Notes under the pieces: generated by a model | What the model was told of the DNA's origin: nothing | The model's database searches: none | What the model saw: the letters and a program-made list of their open reading frames with translations, nothing else | In this document: piece after piece, positions 1 to 10,625 of the stretch | How the letters are laid out: each line of letters opens with the position of its first letter | Position numbering within the stretch: position 1 is the stretch's first letter | Program-made: the position numbers and the translations under genes | Assembly (NCBI GenBank): GCA_022559845.1 | Contig: CM040128.1 | Location: 73,161,247 to 73,225,246, forward strand | Direction: 5' to 3' | Length of the DNA: 64,000 nucleotides | Origin: Amorphophallus konjac | Lineage: Eukaryota; Streptophyta; Magnoliopsida; Alismatales; Araceae

Positions 1-1287
1 TTTTACATAACGATCTTTATGTTAATGAGTTTTTATACATGATAAAATGAATAAATAATTATGTAGAAATTATAGAAAGTAGAGATCATATTCATAAAAA
101 TCTTAGAATTTCACAGAATGATTCTTAAGTTGAGTGTGCTGTATTATGAAAATATCAATAATTATAGATGTCTGTAAGTAAAATTACATAAATTTTGATA
201 CTTTATTAGAAGTATAAAATTATGGGATAAATAGAAATACTATATGAAAAATCGTGAAACATTACCAGAAGACTTAAATGCATGTTAGAACTCATTGATG
301 GAAATTTCATCTTATTTGGATAAAGGAATCTTTATCGGTATAATTATCAATGTTTAAACAAATAATTATAAAATTTAATAAATATTAATATTCTGTGAAA
401 AATCCTGAGAAAATTACAGAAATGTTATATGATATTCATAAGTTAATTCTCAGTATATGTTAGTCATTGTAAGTATTTTGGATAATTTTATCTATTTAAA
501 TCTATTATTATAAATTATTATAAATTTTAGAAACTGATATAAAATTTTAGAAATTAGACATACTGAATGAAAAATGATGAAATTTGTTATATATGATACT
601 TATGTCTGGAACAACATTTGTAAATATTTAGAAATTACCTGAACATTTTGGATATATTTAGTTGACTTATTATTCATTAGATATTTTTCTTACTTAGTGT
701 GAAAAATAGTAATACAGTGTGAAAAATGGTAATGTAGTATGAAAAATAATAAAAAGTTTTAAAAATAATATTTATGTTATGAATGATGGTTTGACAAATT
801 ATGGTGATTTTTAGAGTGCTATGGGTAAATTTAGTTAATTTTCCATGCATAGGAAAATTTATACAATTCTGGAAAAATCCGAATCCTTGCATGAAAAATA
901 TTCTGTGTAATATTACATATAAATGTGGTATGCAGAAAAAGTTAAGTGATTTTCAGAACATGGTAGCTAAATTTAGTCAATTTATGATACATGTTGAAAT
1001 ATAAGTAATTCTGGAAAAATTATAATTATTGTCTTAAAATTGATGAAAATTTTATGTTTGGATTCTTCCTATAAATGTATTGGTTCTCTATAATTTCAAT
1101 GTGTTAGGAGCTCTAAGAACAAAATTAGAAATTTTTGATGTATAAATGGTGCATAACTAATTATGGGAAAAGTATAAATACTGTCTGAAAAATGATGGAA
1201 ATTTTCTGTATTGATCCTTCCTGTAAATTTATTGATTTTCTGTAATTTCACTGCATTCTGATCTCTTTAAATAGAATTAGAAATTTT

Positions 1288-1324
<37 letters not shown>

Positions 1325-1758
1325 ATTATATTTGAATAAGTCGAGAATTTCAGAAATAAAAAAAAAGAGATTTTTAGAAATGGCATGTTTCATACTTAGT
1401 GTCCACAGCATGATTTTTGAGTGACATGTGTCCATTGGATATGAGTTATATATATATTATATATTTACCGCACTGTTATTAGTGCCAAATGGACATTGTC
1501 ACCATAGGGGGAGACTGGAACCAAGTCAAAGAAATGCCCCTATGGGGAGGTTCACATTGTACTGACCCCGAGGGTAACGAGGATGAAATCCTGGAGGTGG
1601 AAAAGTACCACTGGTTAAGGTGGAGATGACTTCTCCTGGTTCTGCGTAGTAACCAAAACTCATCACTATTTACCTAAGTGATCGAGTACTGACTGACTGT
1701 CCTTCTAGTGGTGGTTTGGACACTGTGTCTGGCTATTTATATCACTGTTATTACTTAC
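1..1758. other. AT-rich sequence without a recognisable gene
   Basis: No open frame here looks like a protein. Bases 1-1480 are very AT-rich, with scattered repeats of phrases such as gaaattttctg and tgtaaatttattg. Bases 1481-1740 are more balanced and read like part of an old Ty3-type LTR (a gggggag tract near 1507, then a gaggttcac stretch). The same kind of sequence resumes after the inserted element at about 9346. I infer one old, degenerate repeat split by the 1919-9111 insertion; the assignment is weak. Confidence 0.5.
1290..1321. repeat. (TA)n microsatellite
   Basis: Sixteen uninterrupted AT dinucleotides are read directly. A shorter, imperfect TA-rich run lies near 1449-1466. Confidence 0.95.
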
Positions 1759-1918
1759 TGAGCTGAAACTGAAACTACTGCTACTGCTACTGAATTGATA
1801 TTGAAACTACTGTTACTGTTCACTAAGTCATTATTGAAATGACTACTACTGTTCACTGAACTGAAATTGGAACTACCGCTACTGTTTACTGAGTCATTAT
1901 TATAATGACTATTACTGT
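1759..1918. repeat. 33-bp minisatellite, left part
   Basis: Degenerate tandem units of about 33 bp alternate between forms starting TGAACTGAAATTG and TGAGTCATTATT and ending in ACTG(T/C)T(T/C)AC. About five units are visible before the array is cut by the LTR retrotransposon that begins at 1919. The array continues at 9112. Confidence 0.85.
1914..1918. other. Target site duplication ACTGT (left)
   Basis: ACTGT directly precedes the TG start of the left LTR and is repeated at 9112-9116 directly after the CA end of the right LTR. A 5-bp duplication is the normal size for Ty3 integrases. It shows that the two LTRs belong to one insertion. Confidence 0.93.
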
Positions 1919-4240
1919 TGGTGCGGACACCAGAGCGAGCGAGAAGCACGAACCGACAAGCCGTCGGTACCGTACGCGTAGCACCACTCGAGCTACATCA
2001 GCTTCTCTTTGGCTCGGTGATAGTCTGGAGTCTCCGCCATGAGTTTGGACACTTTTTTGTATTTATTTGTATTATATTTGGACTTGTAATGTGTGTTTTT
2101 ATTTGGGTTTTTATGTTGGGCTCTTTGTAAGGCTCTTAATAAGCCATTTGTATTAAGCCCTTTAGAGTCCATTAAGAAGTGTGGTCATATTGGACCACTA
2201 GTCTTCATAATGGGTCTTTAAATGACTTAAGGCCCAATTGGGCTTCTCTCTTTCTCATGGGTTTCCTAGATTGGAAAGCCCAATTGGCTGGTCTATGGTC
2301 TAACTTGGACCAAGCCTCTCTTGTTGACCAAGGGAGACAAAGTGGGAAGAAAAGCCAAATTTCTCTCCTTAAAATAAGGGGGCTGCCCCCCTCTTTTGAC
2401 CTCATTAGGCTAAACTTATTTAATTAGGCTTGACCACATGGGGGAAATAGCATTTGGCATCTCCTCTACGTAAACCAAGATCCATGGGTTTCATATAAAA
2501 GGGTTGTATTTCCTATTTTCAAGAATTAATGAAGAGAAAATCTGAATTTTGGTGTAGCAAGCAAGGGCTGCCCCCTATCTCTCTCCTCTCCCCCCCTTCT
2601 ACAGTTGGGAAGGCTGTGAATCAGAGGTGTGAAGCCTCCCCTATCAGGTGTGAAGATCCTCGCCGCCACCGCCATCGTGCCGCCGTCGCACCACCGTCAT
2701 CGTCGCCGGAGTTCTGTCCATCTAGGACAGCCCATTCTTCCACGAATTTCTGCTCCCAGCCACGAGATCTTTTGGAGCCCAAACTTTCAGAGTGAGTTCC
2801 ATAGATCATCACCACGTCCTAGAAAAATTGGTGGAGCCTCTAGTTTCTATTTTCCATTTTTCCATTTTCGTTCTCCACCTTCTTCCAGATCTGCCAATAG
2901 TCTGTCCAGATTTCCAGAACCCTAATAGGTCATTCATGAACCCACCTTCTAGTGATCCAAATTACTTGAAGTTTTTATGGGAAGTTCTGTCCCCCTAATA
3001 CCACATCTACAAATTTTCTTGTGAATTTAGGTTCACGTTCATATTTTCTAAAAATTCACTCCAGATCCCAACTCAATTCTGTCTGCCTCTGTCCAGATCC
3101 GACCACCCAACAGTCTAAAATACCTTTCCCTGTCCAAACTTCTCCCAAATCGGTCATAAAAATTATTGCCGCTTTTCTCTCTCTCCCCTCTACAACTTTC
3201 ATAAAGAGTTCAAAGTCTGAATCGGGGGTCTACATCGCAGTCAACATCAACTCTCAGGAAAGTTCATTCCTATCCGGACAGATATGAAATAGAGATCAGT
3301 CCGGTTCATAAATCTGCCAACAAAAGTGCAGTCCCAACGAATTTTTTGGAGTCACAGAGGGTCGAAGGACTTCGAGAGAACTTTTCAATGGTACCTCTTT
3401 TTTTTCGATCCGAGTCGGTGCTGATCGCAGAGACAGATCTCGTCGGATCACGCGCGGCAAAACAGAAGCAGCAGATCCGTGGGCAGCAACTCCAAGACTT
3501 GGAGATCGGAGCCGATCGACCTCCGACCGATGTTCGAGCCCGGCCGCCGTCCAGGGGAGCGCGCCACCAGGTGTCTCCATCACAGCGGGACCCACCCCAT
3601 CAGGTCCGGAGAACTGAGCAGCACGTGGGCCCCACGTACCCGCAGATCGCGCCGTCCGGACAGCACCAAAACGCGGGTTTCGGCACCGTCGGAGCGACAT
3701 CAAGATGCTGCCCGTCAACCCAATTCCCGCTACTCCCGGACCCCACATGTGACCTGTTACCTCCCTGCGTGGAGTGGGTCAAAATTTTGTACCGCTGTAA
3801 AAATTTGTTAACTGGGAGTACGGAATTGGCCGGGGTTATCTTCCCCACGCCGGGTGCGTGGAGGTACGGTCTTAACTTCTTGGCATTACGCTTGCTTAGC
3901 TAGTATATGGTCATATGCCGCTGTGAGTGCGATAGGATTCTAGCCCGTGAGTTCATGTCACCGCTGTGAGCGAGAGAGTGACCCGTCCCGTGGCTTGATC
4001 CGAGCACGGAAGTGAGTCGACCACCCTTGACTCTGTCGGTTTCTCAACCGCGCGGATCCGCGTTTCCCCTCGCCTAGGACGACGAGTGAGCTTGCATTTC
4101 TGTTAGCGACGTATAGCCCATAGGAACTCTTAGTGTCGGGCCGAAGTGTTATTCCTACTCGTATGTTGTTGGTCGGGTCTCCATCTAGAGTCCGAGGTCC
4201 GCATCACGTAGAGTCGGTCCCCCGTGTCCGTCCCGCATCA
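1919..4240 (+). repeat. Left LTR of the chromovirus-type element
   Basis: Starts TGGTGCGGACACC and ends GTCCCGCATCA, followed after three bases by the primer site. The copy at 6787-9111 has the same ends and matches along its length with scattered substitutions and small indels, including several in the first 120 bp. The insertion is therefore not very recent. Open frames inside the LTR, such as 3346-3903, are not credible genes. Confidence 0.93.
2493..2500 (+). promoter_or_regulatory. Candidate TATA box of the LTR promoter
   Basis: ATATAAAA about 570 bp into the left LTR; the right LTR has the same motif at 7363-7369. It follows a conserved CCATGGGTTTC stretch. Its role as the element's promoter is inferred from position and motif only. 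Confidence 0.5.
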
Positions 4241-4243
4241 GTT

Positions 4244-4255
4244 TGGTATCAGAGC
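4244..4255 (+). other. Primer binding site, initiator-Met tRNA
   Basis: TGGTATCAGAGC lies three bases after the left LTR. It is the standard plant complement to the 3' end of initiator-methionine tRNA, used to prime minus-strand DNA. Confidence 0.93.
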
Positions 4256-4515
4256 GTCTGTTGAGACTAGGGTGTTTAAAAAAAAAAAAGAAGAGTCTAA
4301 GTCTAAGGTTGCATTTGCATACCATTAATCGATATATCAAAAGGTGTTGTCCGAACGTTAGGCTATGCCTATCGGGAAGGCCGCACACTTGCATGAGTGA
4401 TCTTCGGATCGATTAACTCCGCCAGGTACCGAGTCTTGATTTAAGTCTAGGGTCCTTAGTGTGTATTAGTTAGTGCATTCCAACCTTGCATAGTCGTGTC
4501 TAGTGTCTTGTCCAA

Positions 4516-5544
4516 GTGTCAGCATGTTCATCTTGTAGTTCCCCATTTCCAATGGAATTTCGATCGCCCAGGCGATATGACCGTTGGCACACCCATGGAC
4601 TTGGCAACCACCCTCTCCACTTCCGTAGGCCCGAAACCTCAGATTTTTATGGCTCCAATGGCCCGGGCGACTACCTCAAGTGGGAGGCCGCCATGGACAC
4701 ATACTTTGATTGTTATACCATGTACGAAGCCGGTCAATTCTATTTCGCCAAGGAGATGCTTCTACACGAGGCCGCCGAAAAGTGGGACCACATTGAGTGC
4801 TTGAGAGAGGTTAGGAGGCAATGGCCCATCGAGTCATGGTGGGACATGAAGAGAGAGTTTAGAAGGGTCTACCTTCCCCATCCGATCCCTTCCAACCAGT
4901 CCCACCCATTTACTTCCAACCACTTGGGTCACACATCTAGCCGACCCCACCAACTCACTTCCAACGAAGTGGGTCCTACCCGGAGGCAAGAAGCCCCTCA
5001 TGTCCCCAAGCCTAGGCCGGTTGATTACGGGCGAGTCCACCACGATACCCCTACTCCAACCCACACCGTTGCTGAACTCGTGCAAATGATTTCAGATCGG
5101 GTGGATAGGAGATGTGCTTATTTTGAGTTGCTGGTCTCCCCTTGCCCACCTCCGAGTCCGAACGTAGCCACCACCAAATCTACGGAGGTCATAGCAGGTA
5201 GTCCCAACCTGGCCCCACCTACGGGGTCCCAAGGGCCTCTTCCCCTCCTAGTGGACAACCCTTCTCCTAGTGCTCCTTTACCACCCACTTTCGATCCTCA
5301 CCCGGAGACATTTCATTTGGAGTCATCTCAGCCAGAGATACCCATGTTTCTAACGGGAAAGCTACTCATAGCCGAGCCACTCTTTAGCTGGCTTAGGATA
5401 GGTTTGGTCCCGGCCCCATCTTACTACCCATCCATGGACCCCGCACTACAAGTAGTGCTTGTCAACTCCTTCCACACAACGTTTCGGTCTAGTCACCACA
5501 TAGATACCTTGGAAGACCTTCTCCAGGGATTAGACTGCCAATAG
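4516..5544 (+). CDS. gag: Gag-like protein of the chromovirus-type element
   Basis: 342 codons. Residues about 40-125 carry the Ty3 gag pattern: a DFYGSNGPGDYLKWE start, then aromatic residues spaced as in a capsid-like domain, and a WWDMKREFRRVYLP end, matching the family pattern of a WxxMKxxFRxxF region. After this the sequence becomes proline-rich with no zinc knuckle. A gag this short normally continues into nucleocapsid and protease; here it stops at TAG before an unrelated ORF. The first ATG at 4516 gives a basic N-terminus of uncertain reality. The capsid call is fair; the function of the C-terminal half is unknown. Confidence 0.7.
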   Translation: MSACSSCSSPFPMEFRSPRRYDRWHTHGLGNHPLHFRRPETSDFYGSNGPGDYLKWEAAMDTYFDCYTMYEAGQFYFAKEMLLHEAAEKWDHIECLREVRRQWPIESWWDMKREFRRVYLPHPIPSNQSHPFTSNHLGHTSSRPHQLTSNEVGPTRRQEAPHVPKPRPVDYGRVHHDTPTPTHTVAELVQMISDRVDRRCAYFELLVSPCPPPSPNVATTKSTEVIAGSPNLAPPTGSQGPLPLLVDNPSPSAPLPPTFDPHPETFHLESSQPEIPMFLTGKLLIAEPLFSWLRIGLVPAPSYYPSMDPALQVVLVNSFHTTFRSSHHIDTLEDLLQGLDCQ

Positions 5545-5547
5545 AAG

Positions 5548-6108
5548 TTGACGCATATGTTGGCCCCAGGCTTCGACCGACCCACAGGTCGTAACTTCAC
5601 CCATTCCGCTTTGGGGTCCATTACCTCCGTGTACACCATGGGCCATATCACCACAGAGGTTCTTTTGTTCCTTCCCCTACCGCCCGAGCCTCACTTTAGT
5701 CCATTTGTCCCAAGGGAGGAATCCTATATCCTATACACCGTCCCATCTCCCTTCATGGATGAAGGAGATCAACAACACCTTCTAGACTTCCACACATGGG
5801 ACCATGAGATGAGGGAATCCATATCGAGGGGTCGCACATTCTTTGATCCCTTCGATCCCTTTCTTAGTGAGCTCCTTGGTCCACAATCTCCATTCCACCT
5901 CTTTAGGGGAGTCCACCATTATACCCTTTCCCCACGGGCCGGGCCATCGACACCCACCGAGTCCGTTCACGAGCGAGAGACACCCAACCCTCCTGGCCCA
6001 CCCAAACCTCCCAAATCCAAAGGACCATCTTATGATTGTACTGACATTCGGTCACACCTAGGGTATGCATGGCACACATTCAGATGTCCTGGACCACCTT
6101 GCATATGA
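5548..6108 (+). CDS. Unrecognised ORF between gag and integrase tail
   Basis: 186 codons, starting four bases after the gag stop and in a different reading frame. The protein is rich in Pro, His, Phe and Ser, with a proline-rich tail containing NPPGPPKPPKSKGP. I see no protease, RT or zinc-finger motif and do not recognise a family. It may be a leftover of a larger spacer ORF, an accessory protein of a non-autonomous family, or chance coding. Its length in a short internal region and its conserved-looking proline motifs argue weakly for a real ORF. Confidence 0.4.
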   Translation: MTHMLAPGFDRPTGRNFTHSALGSITSVYTMGHITTEVLLFLPLPPEPHFSPFVPREESYILYTVPSPFMDEGDQQHLLDFHTWDHEMRESISRGRTFFDPFDPFLSELLGPQSPFHLFRGVHHYTLSPRAGPSTPTESVHERETPNPPGPPKPPKSKGPSYDCTDIRSHLGYAWHTFRCPGPPCI

Positions 6109-6775
6109 TTGGGTCAGACTAACCGTAGGGTTGTTTAGGGTCGTGTGTGCATCCGTGTGTTTTTATTTTGCTAAGCATGTTAGGAGTTTGCATGACGACA
6201 TCCGTCATCACATTGAGGCCAACAATACACGGTATAAGGAGTTAGCCGATGCCCATCGACATCACCGTGAGTTCCAAGAGGGTGAATATGTCATAATCAG
6301 GATAAGACATGAACGATTTCCCTCTGGAACCGTAAAGAAATTGCAAGCTCGTGGAGCCGGTCCATTTAGAGTGTTGAAACGCGCTGGATCCAATGCGTAT
6401 GTTGTGCACCTGTCCGAGGAATATGGTATAAGCTCAACTTTCAATGTGTCAGATCTAGTTGCATATAGGGACCCAGCGGTGATCCCTAGTGAGTCTTTTG
6501 AGCCATCTCCTCCTATTGAGAGTGATCCCACACCTGAGTGTACACCACCGGCCCCATTTCCACAGTAGCGAGAGCATATCGATCATATACTGGATGAGCA
6601 GGTGACAGTTACCAGGAGTGGATCCTACCCGCGCTACCTAGTGCGTTGGAGAGGGTGACCCGCCACCGAGGATACTTGGATCACCCGTGGAGAGTTGCAG
6701 CGGATAGATCCAGACCTACTGGAGCGCTACCAGAGCGATGCAGACCCTTACTCGATAGGGTCGAGTTTCTCCTAG
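6065..6775 (+). pseudogene. Integrase C-terminus with broken chromodomain
   Basis: The frame from 6065 carries the typical Ty3 integrase tail: an EFQEGEYVIIRIRHERFP stretch, then GAGPFRVLKR and SSTFNVSDLVAY. A TAG at 6566-6568 ends the first ORF, but the same frame continues into a chromodomain with SYPRYLVRWRG, TEDTWITRGEL and DPDLLERY. That domain is broken by TGA at 6656-6658 and ends at TAG 6773-6775, directly before the polypurine tract. Chromodomains at the integrase end steer chromoviruses to histone-marked chromatin. The HHCC and DDE parts are missing, so this is a remnant and no enzyme. Confidence 0.85.
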
Positions 6776-6776
6776 C

Positions 6777-6786
6777 TGGGGAGAAT
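6777..6786 (+). other. Polypurine tract
   Basis: TGGGGAGAAT directly precedes the right LTR at 6787 and would prime plus-strand DNA. Confidence 0.8.
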
Positions 6787-9111
6787 TGGTGCGGACACCA
6801 GAGCGAGCGAGAAGCACGAACCAGCAAGCCGTCGGTACCGTACGCGGAGCATCACTCGAGCTACATCAGCTTCTCTTTGGCTCAGAGGTAGTCTGGAGTC
6901 TCCGCAATGAGTTTGGACACTTTTTTTGTATTTATTTGCATTGTATTTGGACTTGTAATTTGTATTTTTATTTGGGTTTTCATGTTGGGCTCTTTGTAAG
7001 GCTCTTAATAAGCCACTTGTATTAAGTCCTTTAGAGTCCATTAAGAAGTGTGGCCATATTGGACCACTAGACTTCATAATGGGTCTTTAAATGACTTAAG
7101 GTCCAATTGGGCTTCTCTCTTTCTCATGGGTTTCCTAGATTGGAAGGCCCAATTGGCTGGTCTATGGCCCAACTTGGACCAAGCCTCTCTTGTTGACCAA
7201 GGGAGACAAAGTGGGAAGAAAAGCCCACTTTCTCTCCTTAAAATAAGGAAGTTGCCCCCCTCTTTTGGCCTCATTAGGCTAAACTTATTTAATTAGGCTT
7301 GACCAAATGGGGGAAATAGCATTTGACATCTCCTCTACGTAAACCAAGATCCATGGGTTTCATATAAAAGGGTTGTATTTCCTATTTTCAAGAATTAATG
7401 AAGAGAAAATCTGAATTTTGTTGCAGCAAGTAAGGGCTGCCCCCTATCTCTCTCCTCTCCCCCCCCTTCTGTAGTTGGGAAGGCTGTGAATCAGAGGTGT
7501 GAAGCCTCCCCTATCAGGTGTGAAGATCCTCGCCGCCGCCGCCATCGTGTCGCCGTTGCACCACCGTCATCGTCGCTGGAGTTCTGTCCATCCAGGACAG
7601 CCCCTTCTTCCATGAATTTCTGCTCCCAGCCACGAGATCTTTTGGAGCCCAAACTTTCAGGGTCAGTTCCATAGATCATCACCACGTTTTAGAAAAATTG
7701 GTGGAGCCACTAGTTTCTATTTTCCATTTTTCCATTTTCGTTCTCCACCTTCTTTCAGATCTGCCAATAGTCTGCCCAGATTTCCAGAACCCTAATAGGT
7801 CATTCATGAACCCACCTTCTATTGATCCAAATGACTTGAAGTTTTTATTGAAAGTTCTGTCCCCCTAATACCACATCCACAAATTTTCTTGTGAATTTAG
7901 GTTCACGTTCATATTTTTTAAAAATTCACTTCAGATCCCAACTCAATTCTGTTTGCCTCTGTCCAGATCCGACCACCCAGCAGTCTAAAATACCTTTCCC
8001 TGTCCAAACTTCCCCCAAATCGGTCATAAAAATTATTGCCATTTTTCTCCTTCTCCCCTCTACAACTTTCATGAATAGCTCAAAGTCTGAATCGGGGGTC
8101 TACTTCACGGTCAACATCAACTCTCAGGAAAGTTCATTCCTGTCCAGACAGATCTGAAACAGAGATCAGTCCGGTTCATAAATCTGCCAACAAAAGTGCA
8201 GTCCCAACGAATTTTCTGGAGTCACAGAGGGTCGAAGGATTTCGAGAGAGCTTTCCAACGGTACATCTTGTGTGTCGATCCGACGTTGATGCTGATCGCA
8301 GCAACAGATATCGCCGGATCACGCGAGGCAAAATAGAAGTAGCAGATCCATGGGCAACAACTCCAAGACTTGGAGATCGGAGCCGATCGACCTCAGACCG
8401 GTGTTCCAACACAGCCGCCGTCCAGGGGAGCGCGCCACCAGGTGTCACCATCACAGCGGGACCCACCCCGCCAAGTCCGGAGAACTGAGCAGCACGTGGG
8501 CCCCACGTACCCGCAGATCACGCCGTCCTGACAGCACTAAAATGCGGGTTTCGGCACCGTCGGAGCGACATCAAGATGCTGCCCGTCAACCCAATTCCCG
8601 CTACTCTCGGACCCCACATGTGACCTGTTACCTCCCTGCGTGGAGTGGGTCAAAACTTTGTACCGCTGTAAAAATTTGTTAACCGGGAGTACGGAATTGG
8701 TCGGGGTTGTCTTCCCCATGCCGGGTGCGTGGAGGTACGGTCTTAACTTCTTGGCATTACGCTTGCTTAGCTAGTATATGGTCATATGCCGCTGTGAGTG
8801 CGTTAGGATTCTAGCCCGTGAGTTCATGTCACCGCTGTGAGCGAGAGAGTGACCCGTCCCGTGGCTCGATCCGAGCACGGAAGTGAGTCGACCACCCTTG
8901 ACTCTGCCGGTTTCTCAACCGCGCGGATCCGCGTTTCCCCTCTCCTAGGACGACGAGTGAGATTACGTTTCGGTTAGCGATGTATAGCCCATAGGAACTC
9001 TTAGTGTCGGGCCGAAGTGTTGTTCCTACTCGTATGTTGCTGGTCGCGTCTCCATCTAGAGTCCGAGGTCTGCATCACGTAGAGTTGGTCCCCCGTGTCC
9101 GTCCCGCATCA
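6787..9111 (+). repeat. Right LTR of the chromovirus-type element
   Basis: Begins TGGTGCGGACACC and ends GTCCCGCATCA, pairing with 1919-4240. The target duplication ACTGT follows at 9112. Confidence 0.93.
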
Positions 9112-9116
9112 ACTGT
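9112..9116. other. Target site duplication ACTGT (right)
   Basis: Matches 1914-1918 and follows the right LTR end GCATCA at 9111. Confidence 0.93.
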
Positions 9117-9345
9117 TTACTGAACTGAAATTGGAACTACCGCTACTATTTACTGAGTCATTATTATAATGACTATTACTGCTCACTGAACTGAAATTGA
9201 AACTTCTATTACTACTTATTGAATTGATATTGAAACTGTTATTACTGTTCACTGAATCGATATTGAAATGACTGTTACTGCCTACTGTTACTGCTCATTG
9301 AACCGATAGTGAAATTAGTATTACTGCCTACTGAATTATTATTAC
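9112..9345. repeat. 33-bp minisatellite, right part
   Basis: Continuation of the array at 1759-1918 after the 7.2-kb insertion. About seven units are readable and decay toward the right. The first two units nearly repeat the last two before the insertion, as expected for neighbouring tandem units. Confidence 0.85.
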
Positions 9346-10069
9346 ATTTTACTGTTATTACACTATAAATGTTTATATTTTCAAATGATGAATTATCATT
9401 TACTTTGTCATTGACAGAATAAAGTTTTAATGACATGTTTTATTTGTAAAATGTAACTTATGATCGTAAATTTGAAATTGGGTTAAATCTATTAATCGCA
9501 TGTGTTATCTAATTAGAATTATGCCTAAGAATGAATTATGAAATGAAATATCATAAATCACTTTGGATATGTTTATACATGTTATGACTGGGGACTATGC
9601 TTAGTCTCTTACTGGGTCTATTCGTAGACTCATCCCGTTGAACATTTTCAGGAGAAGCGGTAGAAGAAAGCGAGAAGTGATCTCACAGTGTTCTGACCGC
9701 AGCTTGGATTTGCTATGAGTTTTTATCTTAGGTAGTTATGTGTTAGAAAAAAAATGTGTGTGAAATTTGAATATGTAATAAATGACTTGTTAAATTGTTA
9801 ACCTTTCTATTTCGATCTATGTGGATGAAGTCTTATGACTGTAAGCTGAATGATTTTAGTAATTTCATTTCGCTGTAATGATGTCTCAATGTTTATGTAA
9901 AATTCTCTACCGAAATTGTACCGTTTGGGTTGTCCCACTGTGACGTCTCGATTGGGATCCGACGTGAGTCTTTACGACTGGACTGGATCTACGAGTCGGG
10001 ACGTGAAACTCCTACTGCTGTCGAAGTCTGTTCTCTTCCCCCACCGAGGGTCCCCTCGCGTGGTTAGTC
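9346..10069. other. Gene-free sequence resembling an old Ty3 LTR end
   Basis: No coding frame is supported. The stretch around 9590-9720 (a ggggactatgc phrase, then cttactgggtc and an acattttcagg) resembles the 3' part of plant Tekay-type LTRs, in which a pyrimidine-tract AG lies after a ctcacccc phrase. The assignment comes from general resemblance only. Together with 1-1758 it may be one old LTR split by the insertion. Confidence 0.35.
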
Positions 10070-10625
10070 ATCGCAGCCCAAGGACTTGACGGTAGGGCTA
10101 CCCGGGGTAGCGACCATCGTTGACCTCATGGTGCAGAGCGCTCGCTGGCACGAGCACGTTGGGGAGCTTGGTCCCGAGACTGCAGACGAGCTGACGACCA
10201 TCGCCGCGAGGAGCGTGTGTCTGGTCGTCAGTGCCCTTGGGCTGTAGAGGCACCGTTTCATCGATGTCATTCGCTAGCTGGAGGCCAGCAGGGCCCTTCA
10301 GGCGGGGGCTGAAGGGCGTTTGAAAGAGTCTGAAGCTACCAATGTCAGGCTTCACGAGCAGCTGGCTCAACTGAGCTTGGCCCTCAATGGCATGGAACGC
10401 GATCGGGACGCCTTTCGGGTACAGGCTGACGCGGCCGGAGAGCAAGCAGCCAAGTCGGAGGCGATGGTCCAAGCCATGGAGGCCCGTGCTCAGAAGGTCG
10501 AGGCAGAGCTCGCCAGGCTGCGTATGTCCCTGTCCTCGGCCGGCGAGGAAGCTTTAGAGAACTTCCGCTCCTCCCCGGCTTACCGGGACGAGCTGACGGA
10601 GGCGGCCTTGGCGTTCTACGTGTGA
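10070..10625 (+). pseudogene. Coiled-coil fragment of a plant transposon-associated protein
   Basis: The frame ending at 10625 encodes about 100 residues of strongly heptad-like helix (EQLAQLSLALNGMERDRDAF and QAMEARAQKVEAELARLR) followed by a FRSSPAYRDELTEAAL end. That end resembles the C-terminal tails of plant-transposon proteins carrying a mobile-domain front. The same frame continues upstream to about 10115 but has TAG at 10275-10277 and another stop near 10246. The coding part stops where the next LTR begins, so only a fragment remains. The composition is GC-rich, unlike the left flank. The heptad pattern is clear; the family link is an inference. Confidence 0.55.

Larger units (their letters stand above)
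1919..9111 (+). mobile_element. Pol-deleted chromovirus-type Ty3 LTR retrotransposon
   Basis: A complete insertion of 7193 bp with two long LTRs (2322 and 2325 bp), a 5-bp target duplication, an initiator-Met primer site and a polypurine tract. The internal part is only 2546 bp. It holds a gag-like ORF, an unrecognised ORF and the last part of integrase with a chromodomain. Protease, reverse transcriptase, RNase H and the integrase catalytic core are absent. The element could therefore have moved only with help from a relative. The chromodomain and the integrase tail place it among chromoviruses; I do not assign the clade. Confidence 0.9.

Noticed and set aside
1..1480. Host gene or promoter in the AT-rich left end
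   Set aside because: Only short AT-driven ORFs without domains or consistent splice structure are present.
3346..3903. 185-codon ORF and its shadows in the chromovirus-type LTR (also 8176-8719)
   Set aside because: The frame is not kept in the other LTR copy and the protein has no domain; it lies inside the LTR.
4244..4255. tRNA-like sequences at the primer sites
   Set aside because: They are only 12-18 nt complements to tRNA 3' ends; no cloverleaf is present.
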